DNA of 9,015 nucleotides from positions 1 to 9,015 of the forward strand of contig DASQFU010000109.1 of the NCBI GenBank assembly GCA_035632955.1. The letters run 5' to 3'. Position numbers and translations under genes: made by a program. Below, piece by piece: positions 1 to 7,200 of this stretch. The notes beneath the pieces were generated by a model. That model worked only from the letters and a program-made list of their open reading frames with translations, ran no database searches and was not told the origin of the DNA. Positions within the stretch are counted from its first letter, which is position 1; each line of letters opens with the position of its first letter. The DNA is from DASQFU01 sp035632955. GTDB lineage: Bacteria; Eisenbacteria; RBG-16-71-46.

Positions 1-735
1 GGCGCCCCGATTGCTGCCGAGATCTACATGTTCGGGGGCTCGTCGATGGCGATGCTGGAGGTGGACGACCCGGCCACGTCGGGCTCGGACCAGGCGCTCA
101 TGGACGACATGCTGATCAGCCTCTGCAATCCGACCGACGTCTGCATCTGGATCGATTACCTGACCATTGGGGACTACGAGGTTCTGACGTACGCCCTGAC
201 GCCCGGCGAGCCCGGGCGGTCCTCTCCGGTTCGAGTCGACTTCGGGTCTCCCGGCCCGACTCCTGTGGGCGGGTCTTGGCCCGGCAACCATGTGGAGCTC
301 GTGAGTTATGCGCGCCACACGGTTGCGGTGGGCGACAATGGACGCATGGCGCTTCATTCGGGCACACCCGGCGGTAACCTCCAGGCTGGGATCAACGGCA
401 TTCAGATCCGCCATCTGGACGCGGTCGGGGTGGAACCTGGCTTGGGAGCGGCGAGCAGCAGCCTGCGCCGAATCGTTCCCAACCCGGCGTCTGGAACCCA
501 GCGGATCGAGATGCGTCTGGCCGAGGCCTCTGCGGGCGCGGCGCTCGAGATCGTGGACATCGCAGGTCGCATCATGTGGCGAGCTGCGATCGGACATCTC
601 GGTGCCGGCAACCAGGTGCTCGAGTGGAATGGACGGGACGATGCGGGCCGGCCGGCCCCGGCCGGCTTGTACTTCGCGCGCATCACGGGCGGAGCGACCA
701 GCGGAGGCACGCTCAAGCTCGTCCGAGTAGATTGA
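1..735 (+). CDS. Secreted protein, C-terminal part, with FlgD-Ig-like / T9SS-type C-terminal domain (5' partial)
   Basis: The reading frame is open from base 1 (in phase) to the TAG at 733-735, so the gene begins before the window; the ATG at 28 is probably internal. The visible 244 residues have two parts. Roughly residues 10-145 form a Gly/Pro-rich, probably beta-sandwich region with the phrases YEVLTYAL, VGGSWPG and NGIQIR; this style occurs in secreted proteins of Planctomycetes-like bacteria, but I cannot assign a function. Roughly residues 150-244 are a FlgD-Ig-like / T9SS-type tail: VPNP, then EIVDIAGR, then a G-x-x-VLEWNGRDDAGR turn, then AGLYFARI and a final basic/valine strand. Such tails end secreted proteins and in Bacteroidetes act as sorting signals for type IX secretion; that role here is inferred. 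Two cysteines (about residues 42 and 49) could form a disulphide. The domain call for the tail is fairly sure, the rest is not. Confidence 0.8.
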   Translation, partial: GAPIAAEIYMFGGSSMAMLEVDDPATSGSDQALMDDMLISLCNPTDVCIWIDYLTIGDYEVLTYALTPGEPGRSSPVRVDFGSPGPTPVGGSWPGNHVELVSYARHTVAVGDNGRMALHSGTPGGNLQAGINGIQIRHLDAVGVEPGLGAASSSLRRIVPNPASGTQRIEMRLAEASAGAALEIVDIAGRIMWRAAIGHLGAGNQVLEWNGRDDAGRPAPAGLYFARITGGATSGGTLKLVRVD

Positions 736-781
736 AGTCGCTGTCCATAGCCGCAAAGAGTCCTCATCGCCGCAAGACTCC

Positions 782-810
782 TCGGCGTTGCCTCCCCTAG
801 GCAACGCCGA
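782..810 (+). terminator. Strong hairpin, possible transcription terminator without a T tract
   Basis: A perfect 12-bp inverted repeat (782-793 with 799-810) encloses a 5-base loop, CCCCT. It sits 46 bases after the stop codon of the upstream secreted-protein gene, which is the expected place for a terminator. No run of T follows on either strand, so it is not a textbook Rho-independent terminator. It could be a non-canonical terminator of a GC-rich genome, a 3'-end mRNA stabiliser, or a protein-binding palindrome. Confidence 0.45.
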
Positions 811-896
811 CGTTCCGAAATCACCGCCACTTCGCGCGACGCGAAATCCTGAGCCCACGACCTGCTGCGAACATCCGATGATTTGACGGCCGAACG

Positions 897-926
897 TTGA
901 CGCAGGTGGGACAGCGTTACTTCTAG
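897..926 (+). promoter_or_regulatory. Weak sigma-70-like promoter candidate
   Basis: TTGACG at 897-902 is a five-of-six match to a -35 box and lies about 75 bases before the start of the penicillin-binding protein gene. The sequence 16-18 bases downstream (around ACTTCTAG, 919-926) matches TATAAT poorly. A second TTGACG at 883-888 has no -10 partner. Placed here only because it is the best candidate in the gap. Confidence 0.2.
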
Positions 927-966
927 CCTTTCCGGGGCGCGCGTTGGTCGCTCCCCTCGATTCTCC

Positions 967-975
967 AGGAAGGAG
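967..975 (+). promoter_or_regulatory. Ribosome binding site for the penicillin-binding protein
   Basis: AGGAAGGAG directly precedes the ATG at 976. The first AGGA (967-970) is 5 bases from the start codon and is probably the functional part; the second AGGAG touches the start codon. It fixes the start at 976. Confidence 0.6.
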
Positions 976-3828
976 ATGTCCGTCACCGAGCTCTTCACCC
1001 TGACGGCGCCGCGGCTGGCATTGAGCCGGCGGAGAGGCCGCACCGTCCGTCGGGCCATCGGGCTTGGCGGGCTCGCGCTGTTGCTTGGCCTGACGTGGTG
1101 GGAGCTCGCGACTTCCACGCTCCAAGCGAGCATTCTTTCCGCCGTCGCGTCGCGCATGCGCTACACGATGGCGCCGGGCCCGAGCCGGGAAATCGTGTTC
1201 CCGCAACGCGGACCCTTCGACGTCCGGCGCGGGTACACGCAGATCCCGAAGATCACCGAGCGCCTGATGGCAAGTGGCTACTGGGTGGTCGAGCAGAGCC
1301 GCTTCTCTCAGCCTTTGCTCGGGATCACGAGCCTGGGAGTCACGCCGCCCGCCAATGAGCCGGCGCAGGCCGGGCTCACGTTGCGGGGGGAGAGCGGCGA
1401 CACGATCTATCACGCGGTGTCTGCGGAAGATGTGTACCAGAGCTTCGAGGACATCCCGCCGTTGATCGTCCCGGCTCTGCTCTACATGGAGAACCGGCGC
1501 CTCGATCGGCCGACCGCACGGGCAGCCAATCCGGCCATTGACTGGGGCCGACTCGCCAAGGCGGGAGCGCTCTACGCCGGGCGCCAGCTCGGCCTGCCGG
1601 TCCGGATCGAGGGCGCGAGCACGCTCGCGGTCCAGATGGAGAAGTACCGGCACTCGCGGGATGGCCTCACGTCGTCGCCGTTGGAGAAGCTCCGGCAAAT
1701 GGTGGGTGCGAGTTTGGCCGCGTATCGCAACGGGACGGACACGCGCGACCAGCGCCGGCGCGTGATCCTCGACTACCTGAACAGTCTGCCGCTCGGAGCG
1801 GTGCCGGGGCGCGGCGAGGTGTACGGGCTCAAAGCGGGACTCCGGGCCTGGTTCGACCTCGACCCCGAGGCCGTGAGCGAGACCTTGCGCGAGCCGGAAG
1901 CGCGCGCGGCGCGCGCGGAGGCCTTCAAGCACGTGCTGGCGCTGCTCTATGCGGTGCGGGCTCCGAGTCGTTACTTGTCGGTCGAGCGTGAGGAGCTGGC
2001 GCGGCGGCTCGACTATCCGACGTCGCAGCTGGCGCACGCGGGCATGATCGACTCGAGCTTTGCGGACAGGGTGCGTGAGGCTCCGCTCCGGTTCGCCGCG
2101 CGCGACGAGAGCACTCCCGAGGTGGAGCTCGCCCGGCGAAAGGCCGCGAACTACTTCCGCGCCGAGCTGCAGGGCCTGCTCGGCGCTCGCGACCTCTATG
2201 CCCTCGACGGCTGGCACCTGGACGTCGAGACCACTCTGGACGAGTCGTTGCAGCGACACGTGACCGGGCTGTTCGAGCAGCTCGGGGACACGGCGTTCGT
2301 GAGGGCACGCGGGCTCGTCGGCCCGCGGCTGCTCGGCTCCGGCGATCCCGGCGACGTCATCTACAGCCTGCTGCTCTACGAGCGAACGCCACGCGGCAAT
2401 CTGCTGCGCGTGCAGGCCGACAACCTGGACCGTCCTCTGGACGTGAATTTCGGGATGAAGCTCGAGCTCGGAAGCACGGCCAAGCTGCGAACCCTGGCGC
2501 ACTATCTCGAGCTGGTCGCGTTGCTCCACGAGGAGCTGAGCATGCTCGAACCCGACGATCTCGCCCGGCGGGCCCGCACCGCGCACGACTCACTGACGGC
2601 ATGGGCGGCAGCGACGCTGCGCGCACAGCCCGACCTGAGGCTGTCGGCGCTCCTGGATCGGGCACTCGAGCGCACCTATCGCGCGAGCCCCGGCACGACG
2701 TTCTTCACCGGCGGCGGAGTTCATCACTTCCAGAACTTCGATCCCAAGGAGAACGGGCGGACGCTGAGCGTGCGCGACGCAACCGTCAGCTCGACCAATC
2801 TCGTGTTCGTGCGGCTGATGCGCGACCTGGTGCGCTACCACACGGCGCGCCTCGACTACGACGCCCAGGCGATCCTCGCCGAGCGCGCTCATCCCGAGCG
2901 GCGGCGGATGCTGGAGGAGATCGCCGAACAGGAATCGCAAGTCATGCTCCGGCGCGCGGTGGGCAGCGTCCGCGAGGGCAAACGTGCCGCGCGGCGCATG
3001 CGGCGCGATCCGCTCGCGATCTGGAGCGCTGACTACCTCGGCTCGCACCCGAGCGCGACCTGGCCCGAGCTGCTCGCGGCCAGCGAGAACGTGCGCCGCG
3101 AGACTTCGAGCTGGCTGTTCCGGACTCGCAACGTGCGGGCGCAGCAGCTTCGGCTGCGCACGCGCATCGAGCGTGATGCCTTCGAGCGCATGACGCCGTA
3201 CTGGCGCCGCCTGGGATTCCCGTTCGCGACCCTGGTGCCTTCCTATGCGAGCGCGATCGGCAGCGCCGCGGATCGCCCCGCAGCACTCGCGGAGCTGATG
3301 GGCATCATCGTCAACGACGGCGTGCGCTGGTCGCCGGCCACGCTGCAACGCGTGCACTTCGCGAACGGAACGCCTTACCAGACGACGCTCGCGCCGCCTG
3401 CTCAGACGCGCGATCGCGTGCTGCCACCGCAAGTGGCGAGCGCGTTACGGAGCGTGCTGGCCGACGTCGTGGATCGCGGCACCGCGCGCCGGGTGCGCGG
3501 GCGGTTCGCGGCCGGAGGGGACACGCTCGTGATCGGCGGCAAGACCGGCTCGGGTGACAATCGGTTTGAAACGTTTGCCCGCGGCGGCCGGCCGCTGGCA
3601 TCGCGCCCGGTCAGCCGCACCGCGACGTTCGCCTTCTACCTCGAAGACCGCTACTACGGCGTGATCACGGCCACGATCCTCGGGACTTCCGCCGGTGACT
3701 ATCGCTTCACCAGCTCTCTGCCATTGGCGGTGCTCGAGCTGCTGGCGCCGGAACTCAGCCGAAAGGCCGCGTCGTCCCCAGCGACGCCCAAGGACGCGGC
3801 GGTGGCGCGACCCCCCGCCCCGACGTGA
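976..3828 (+). CDS. Class A penicillin-binding protein-like: divergent GT51 transglycosylase plus transpeptidase
   Basis: This 950-residue protein should polymerise and/or cross-link peptidoglycan from the outer face of the inner membrane. An Arg-rich start (residues 18-26) and one membrane helix (about 27-42) give an N-in topology. Residues 43-150 form an extra periplasmic region at the position of the UB2H domain of E. coli PBP1b. The GT51 domain follows: MENRRL (E172), GASTLAVQMEKY (213-224), EKLRQM (237-242) and DYLN (266-269). The first catalytic Glu is present, but the usual ED is EN, and the second Glu (R-K-x-x-E) aligns with Q241. The transpeptidase motifs are complete: S500-T-A-K503, S606-T-N608 and K856-T-G-S859. 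The gap between the last two is about 250 residues, long for the family, and contains a charged, Arg-rich helical insert (about 635-740). From memory, a little-studied group of about 1,000-residue proteins in Pseudomonas and other bacteria shares these features. The C-terminus is a Pro/Ala-rich tail. Good start from ribosome binding site. Sure of the superfamily; whether the GT half is active is open. Confidence 0.9.
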   Translation: MSVTELFTLTAPRLALSRRRGRTVRRAIGLGGLALLLGLTWWELATSTLQASILSAVASRMRYTMAPGPSREIVFPQRGPFDVRRGYTQIPKITERLMASGYWVVEQSRFSQPLLGITSLGVTPPANEPAQAGLTLRGESGDTIYHAVSAEDVYQSFEDIPPLIVPALLYMENRRLDRPTARAANPAIDWGRLAKAGALYAGRQLGLPVRIEGASTLAVQMEKYRHSRDGLTSSPLEKLRQMVGASLAAYRNGTDTRDQRRRVILDYLNSLPLGAVPGRGEVYGLKAGLRAWFDLDPEAVSETLREPEARAARAEAFKHVLALLYAVRAPSRYLSVEREELARRLDYPTSQLAHAGMIDSSFADRVREAPLRFAARDESTPEVELARRKAANYFRAELQGLLGARDLYALDGWHLDVETTLDESLQRHVTGLFEQLGDTAFVRARGLVGPRLLGSGDPGDVIYSLLLYERTPRGNLLRVQADNLDRPLDVNFGMKLELGSTAKLRTLAHYLELVALLHEELSMLEPDDLARRARTAHDSLTAWAAATLRAQPDLRLSALLDRALERTYRASPGTTFFTGGGVHHFQNFDPKENGRTLSVRDATVSSTNLVFVRLMRDLVRYHTARLDYDAQAILAERAHPERRRMLEEIAEQESQVMLRRAVGSVREGKRAARRMRRDPLAIWSADYLGSHPSATWPELLAASENVRRETSSWLFRTRNVRAQQLRLRTRIERDAFERMTPYWRRLGFPFATLVPSYASAIGSAADRPAALAELMGIIVNDGVRWSPATLQRVHFANGTPYQTTLAPPAQTRDRVLPPQVASALRSVLADVVDRGTARRVRGRFAAGGDTLVIGGKTGSGDNRFETFARGGRPLASRPVSRTATFAFYLEDRYYGVITATILGTSAGDYRFTSSLPLAVLELLAPELSRKAASSPATPKDAAVARPPAPT

Positions 3829-3925
3829 TGCCGGCTTCGGAGACGGAACGCTTGTTGCAGTAAGCTGCGGGCGAAATCGATTCCTCATGACAGCCAGCAC
3901 ATCCGAGCCTTTCGGTCGGCGTGAC

Positions 3926-3930
3926 GGAGG
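3926..3930 (+). promoter_or_regulatory. Ribosome binding site that favours a TTG start for the glycosyltransferase
   Basis: GGAGG is followed by 4 bases and then TTG at 3935. No comparable site precedes the ATG at 3887. The match is perfect though the spacing is a little short. Confidence 0.5.
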
Positions 3931-3934
3931 CACA

Positions 3935-4990
3935 TTGAGAATCGCCCTGATCGCCCCGTTGTACGAGAGCGTGCCGCCGCGCTACTACGGCGGCACCGAG
4001 CGCGTGGTTTCCTACCTCACCGAGGAGCTGGTGAAGCAGGGGCACGACGTGACGCTGTTCGCGAGCGGCGATTCGGTGACCCGCGCCCGGTTGATTCCCG
4101 GAGCGCCGCGCTCGCTGCGACTCGACTCGAGCTGCCGGGATCCCCTCGCCCACCACCTCGTGATGTTGGAACGCGTGTTCGAGGACACGAGCCGTTTCGA
4201 CGTCATGCACTTCCACTGCGATTACCTCCACTTCGGAATGTCGAGGCGGCAGGAGACGCCGGCGCTCACCACGCTTCACGGGCGGCTGGATCTTCCCGAT
4301 CTCGTTCCGGTCTACCAGACCTATTCCGATGCGCCGCTGGTGTCGGTTTCGGACGCGCAGCGCGAGCCGCTGCCGTGGGCGAACTGGCAGGCCACCGTGC
4401 ATCATGGTTTGCCGGAGGATCTGTACGGGTGGACCAAGCGGCCCGGCCGCTATCTCGCGTTCCTCGGCCGGATCTCGCCGGAGAAACGGGTCGATCGCGC
4501 GATCGAGATCGTGCGCCGCGCGGGAATGCAGCTCAAGATCGCAGCCAAGGTCGATCCGGCCGACGAGAAATATTTCGAGCAGGTGATCAAGCCCCTGCTG
4601 GACGACCCGCGCGTGGAGTTCGTCGGCGAGATCGCCGACGGCGACAAGCAGGCGTTCTTGAGCAACGCCCACGCGCTGCTGTTTCCGATCGATTGGGCGG
4701 AGCCGTTCGGGCTCGTGATGATCGAGGCGATGGCGTGCGGCACGCCGACGATCGCCTGGCGCAGGGGCTCCGTGCCCGAGGTGATGCAACACGGCGTGAC
4801 CGGGTTCGTCGTCGAGTCCGTGGAGCAGGCGGTCCAGGCCGTGGAAGCCTGCGCCGGGTTCGACCGGGCGGCGTGCCGGGTGACGTTCGAGCTCCGGTTC
4901 ACGGCCGAGCGCATGGCGCACGACTACGTGCGCGTCTACCAGCGTCTCGCCGATGCTCGCGAGCCCCAAGTGACGATGGAAGCATGCTGA
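3935..4990 (+). CDS. Glycosyltransferase family 4 protein
   Basis: Predicted cytoplasmic retaining glycosyltransferase of GT-B fold that moves a sugar from a nucleotide-sugar donor; donor and acceptor cannot be read from the sequence. With the TTG start the protein has 351 residues and begins MRIALIAPLYESVPPRYYGG, which is how relatives of this family begin. The N-terminal half carries the GGTERVV loop (19-25) and a FASGDS segment. The donor-binding half has GRISPEKR (178-185) and the E-x7-E motif EPFGLVMIE (E256, E264), followed by MACGTPTIAW and GSVPEV. No signal peptide or membrane helix is seen. An ATG at 3887 would add 16 residues (367 in all), but it lacks a ribosome binding site and those added codons have much less GC in third position, so I prefer 3935. 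The gene overlaps the debranching-enzyme gene by 7 bases, which implies linked expression and a shared glucan or oligosaccharide pathway. Family is sure, substrate unknown. Confidence 0.88.
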   Translation: MRIALIAPLYESVPPRYYGGTERVVSYLTEELVKQGHDVTLFASGDSVTRARLIPGAPRSLRLDSSCRDPLAHHLVMLERVFEDTSRFDVMHFHCDYLHFGMSRRQETPALTTLHGRLDLPDLVPVYQTYSDAPLVSVSDAQREPLPWANWQATVHHGLPEDLYGWTKRPGRYLAFLGRISPEKRVDRAIEIVRRAGMQLKIAAKVDPADEKYFEQVIKPLLDDPRVEFVGEIADGDKQAFLSNAHALLFPIDWAEPFGLVMIEAMACGTPTIAWRRGSVPEVMQHGVTGFVVESVEQAVQAVEACAGFDRAACRVTFELRFTAERMAHDYVRVYQRLADAREPQVTMEAC

Positions 4991-7173
4991 CCGTCTCGCG
5001 CGACGTCATCCGCCACGAGGACGAGTTCTACATCCTGGCCAGCTCGTCGCGGGTCGACGACCGCACGCGCGTCCTCAAGCACGGCGACACGTTCGCGGTC
5101 TACGACCGATTCGGAGACCTCGCTCCCGTCGGCCTCGGAGAGCTCGGCATCTATCACGAGGGTACGCGTTTCCTATCGCGCCTCGGGCTCACGATCGCCA
5201 ACCATCGCCCGCTGCTACTGAGCTCCACGGTCACCGAGGACAACGCGCGGATGGTCGTCGACCTCACGAACCCGGACTATCGCGTCGGCAGCATGGCGGA
5301 CGTCCAGGCGGTGATTGCGCGCGGCACGGTGCACGTGGCGCGCGAGACGCTGCTGTGGCGCGGCGTCGGTTACGAGCGGCTGACCATCATCAACTACGGC
5401 AGCGGCCGCGTCTCGATCCCGATCCGGCTCGACGTGGATGCCGACTTCGCCGACATCTTCGAGGTGCGCGGCACCCGCCGCGAGGCGACCGGGGCGCGCC
5501 TGCCTCCCGTGGTCGAAGATGGCGAGCTGCTGCTGGGCTACCTCGGGCGTGACGAGCGCGAGCGCCGGCTGCGGCTTCGCTGCACTCCGCGTCCCACTCG
5601 GGTCGAGAGCGATGCGCTCCACTTCGAGATCGATCTGGCGCCCAAGGAGCGCGCGGTCTACGTGTTGACGTTCGGGTTCGAGATCGGCCAGGCGCGACCT
5701 CACGTCCAGGTCTACGACGACGCCGTGCGTGAAGCCCAACGGGACCGCGAAGCTTCCGGAACGTTCGATTGCCACGCTCGGACGTCGAACGAGCAATTCA
5801 ACGAGTGGCTAAACCGCTCGCTCGCCGATCTCCACATGATGACGACCGACACGCCTCAGGGACCTTATCCGTACGCGGGTGTCCCGTGGTTCAGCGCGCC
5901 CTTCGGTCGCGACGGCATCATCACGGCGCTCCAGTTGTTGTGGGTCAACCCGGCGACCGCCCGGGGCGTGCTCGCCTACCTGGCCGCGAACCAGGCGCGA
6001 GAGAGCAACCCCGATCAAGACGCCGAGCCCGGCAAGATCCTCCACGAGGCACGCGACGGCGAGATGGCGGCATTGCACGAGATTCCCTTCGGCCGCTACT
6101 ACGGCAGCGTCGACGCGACCCCTCTGTTCGTGCTGCTTGCGGGCGCGTACGAGGAACGCACCGGAGATCGCGAGCTGATCGACGCCATCTGGCCGAACAT
6201 CGAGCGCGCGCTCGACTGGATCGAGCAGCGAGGCGACGCGGACGGAGACGGATTCGTCGAGTACACACGCCACTCCTCGCAGGGCCTTCTCCATCAGGGC
6301 TGGAAGGACTCACACGACGCGATCTTTCATGCCGACGGCACGGCGGTCGAAGGCTCGGTCGCCTTGTGCGAGGTTCAGGGTTACGTCTATGCGGCGAAAC
6401 GGCAGGCCGCCCGCCTGCTGCGGGCGCGTGGGGACGAGCGCAGGGCGGACAAGCTCGACCATCAGGCGAGAGGGTTGCGGCGGCGGTTCGACGAAGCGTT
6501 CTGGTGCGAGGAGCTCGGCACCTACGCCCTGGCGCTGGACGGCGCCAAGCGTCCGTGTCGCGTGCGCACGTCGAACCCGGGACACTGTCTGTTCACGGGA
6601 ATCGCGAGCCGCCGCCGTGCCCGGCGGGTCGCGGATACGCTGCTCGGCGAGGACTCGCTGACCGGCTGGGGGATTCGCACGGTCGCCGCGGGCGAGGCGC
6701 GCTACAACCCGATGTCGTATCACAACGGATCGGTGTGGCCGCACGACAATGCGTTGATCGCTTCCGGCTTCGCGCGCTACGGCTTCCGCGACGCGACGCT
6801 GCGGATCCTGACCGGGCTGTTCGATGCCAGCCTGTTCGTCGATCTTCATCGCCTGCCCGAGCTGTTTTGCGGCTTCCCGCGGCGGCCCGCCGAGGGACCG
6901 ACGCTCTACCCCGTCGCGTGCGCGCCCCAGTCCTGGGCGGCGGGCGCCGTGTTCATGTTGCTCGAGGCCTGCCTCGGTCTCTCGATCCAGGCGGCGCACC
7001 GGCGCATCTGCTTCCGCCGGCCGATGCTTCCGGAATCGCTCGAGACCGTGTGGCTCCGGAACCTCCACGTGGGCGATGCGATCGCCGACGTGTGCCTTCA
7101 TCGGCACGGGCAGGACGTGGGGCTGACGGTCCTCAACCGCACCGGCCGGGTCGAGATCGTGATGGTGAAGTAG
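4984..7173 (+). CDS. Amylo-alpha-1,6-glucosidase / glycogen debranching-type enzyme
   Basis: Predicted to hydrolyse alpha-1,6 branch linkages of glycogen-like glucans or related oligosaccharides; no signal peptide, so cytoplasmic. The 729 residues match the usual two-domain bacterial form. The N-terminal beta domain (about 15-210, GDE_N_bis type) has LKHGDTFAVYDRFGDL and GIYHEGTRFLSRL. The C-terminal (alpha/alpha)6 barrel (about 270-720) has PWFSAPFGRDG (D310), HEARDGEMA (E355, E360), FGRYYGSVDATPLF (369-382), GWKDS (D442) and the signature YHNGSVWPHDN (579-589). The acidic residues in these motifs are the likely catalytic and binding groups, by analogy with GH15/GH133-like barrels. The ATG at 4984 lies inside the end of the glycosyltransferase gene (ATGCTGA, 4984-4990), with only a weak GGA just before it, so translation probably depends on re-initiation. 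The frame stays open further upstream to 4375, but that part is antiphase to the glycosyltransferase and does not look like protein. Related proteins are often annotated MGH1-like glycoside hydrolases, so exact substrate is uncertain. Confidence 0.9.
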   Translation: MLTVSRDVIRHEDEFYILASSSRVDDRTRVLKHGDTFAVYDRFGDLAPVGLGELGIYHEGTRFLSRLGLTIANHRPLLLSSTVTEDNARMVVDLTNPDYRVGSMADVQAVIARGTVHVARETLLWRGVGYERLTIINYGSGRVSIPIRLDVDADFADIFEVRGTRREATGARLPPVVEDGELLLGYLGRDERERRLRLRCTPRPTRVESDALHFEIDLAPKERAVYVLTFGFEIGQARPHVQVYDDAVREAQRDREASGTFDCHARTSNEQFNEWLNRSLADLHMMTTDTPQGPYPYAGVPWFSAPFGRDGIITALQLLWVNPATARGVLAYLAANQARESNPDQDAEPGKILHEARDGEMAALHEIPFGRYYGSVDATPLFVLLAGAYEERTGDRELIDAIWPNIERALDWIEQRGDADGDGFVEYTRHSSQGLLHQGWKDSHDAIFHADGTAVEGSVALCEVQGYVYAAKRQAARLLRARGDERRADKLDHQARGLRRRFDEAFWCEELGTYALALDGAKRPCRVRTSNPGHCLFTGIASRRRARRVADTLLGEDSLTGWGIRTVAAGEARYNPMSYHNGSVWPHDNALIASGFARYGFRDATLRILTGLFDASLFVDLHRLPELFCGFPRRPAEGPTLYPVACAPQSWAAGAVFMLLEACLGLSIQAAHRRICFRRPMLPESLETVWLRNLHVGDAIADVCLHRHGQDVGLTVLNRTGRVEIVMVK

Positions 7174-7200
7174 CGGGGCTCGCGAACGGCGGGCGCGCGA
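7174..7200. other. Short gap between convergent genes
   Basis: Only 27 bases separate the stop codons of the debranching-enzyme gene and the propeller gene. A weak inverted repeat (TCGCG 7180-7184, CGCGA 7196-7200, 11-base loop) is present, with no T tract, so a shared terminator is not well supported. Confidence 0.3.

Larger units (their letters stand above)
736..975. other. Intergenic region with hairpins and imperfect direct repeat
   Basis: No convincing gene is present in these 240 bases. Directly after the upstream stop codon there is an imperfect direct repeat of about 15 bases with a period of 19 (750-765 and 769-783, both starting GCCGCAA and ending TCCTC). It runs into a strong hairpin at 782-810. 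A second, small perfect hairpin lies at 831-845 (TTCGCG, 3-base loop, CGCGAA). Two TTGACG hexamers at 883-888 and 897-902 match a sigma-70 -35 box, but no good -10 box follows at the normal distance. The region probably holds the terminator of the upstream gene and the promoter of the penicillin-binding protein gene. Confidence 0.6.

Noticed and set aside
402..1157. 251-codon minus-strand open frame spanning the 736-975 gap
   Set aside because: Covers the ends of two supported plus-strand genes plus the hairpin region; no motif, and low-complexity Arg/Ser composition.
2590..3432. 280-codon minus-strand open frame inside the penicillin-binding protein gene
   Set aside because: Antisense to the region carrying the SxN motif; composition typical of a shadow frame.
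3755..4969. 404-codon open frame on the minus strand across the glycosyltransferase gene
   Set aside because: Lies antisense to a clear GT4 gene; its translation is His/Arg/Glu-rich with no recognisable motif, as expected for a shadow in GC-rich DNA.
4375..4983. Upstream extension of the debranching-enzyme frame
   Set aside because: Would overlap 600 bases of the glycosyltransferase in another phase; the translation is Arg/Gly-rich and has no family similarity until residue 1 at 4984.
7180..7200. Shared terminator for the convergent genes
   Set aside because: Only a 5-bp stem with an 11-base loop and no T tract on either strand; kept only as a note.
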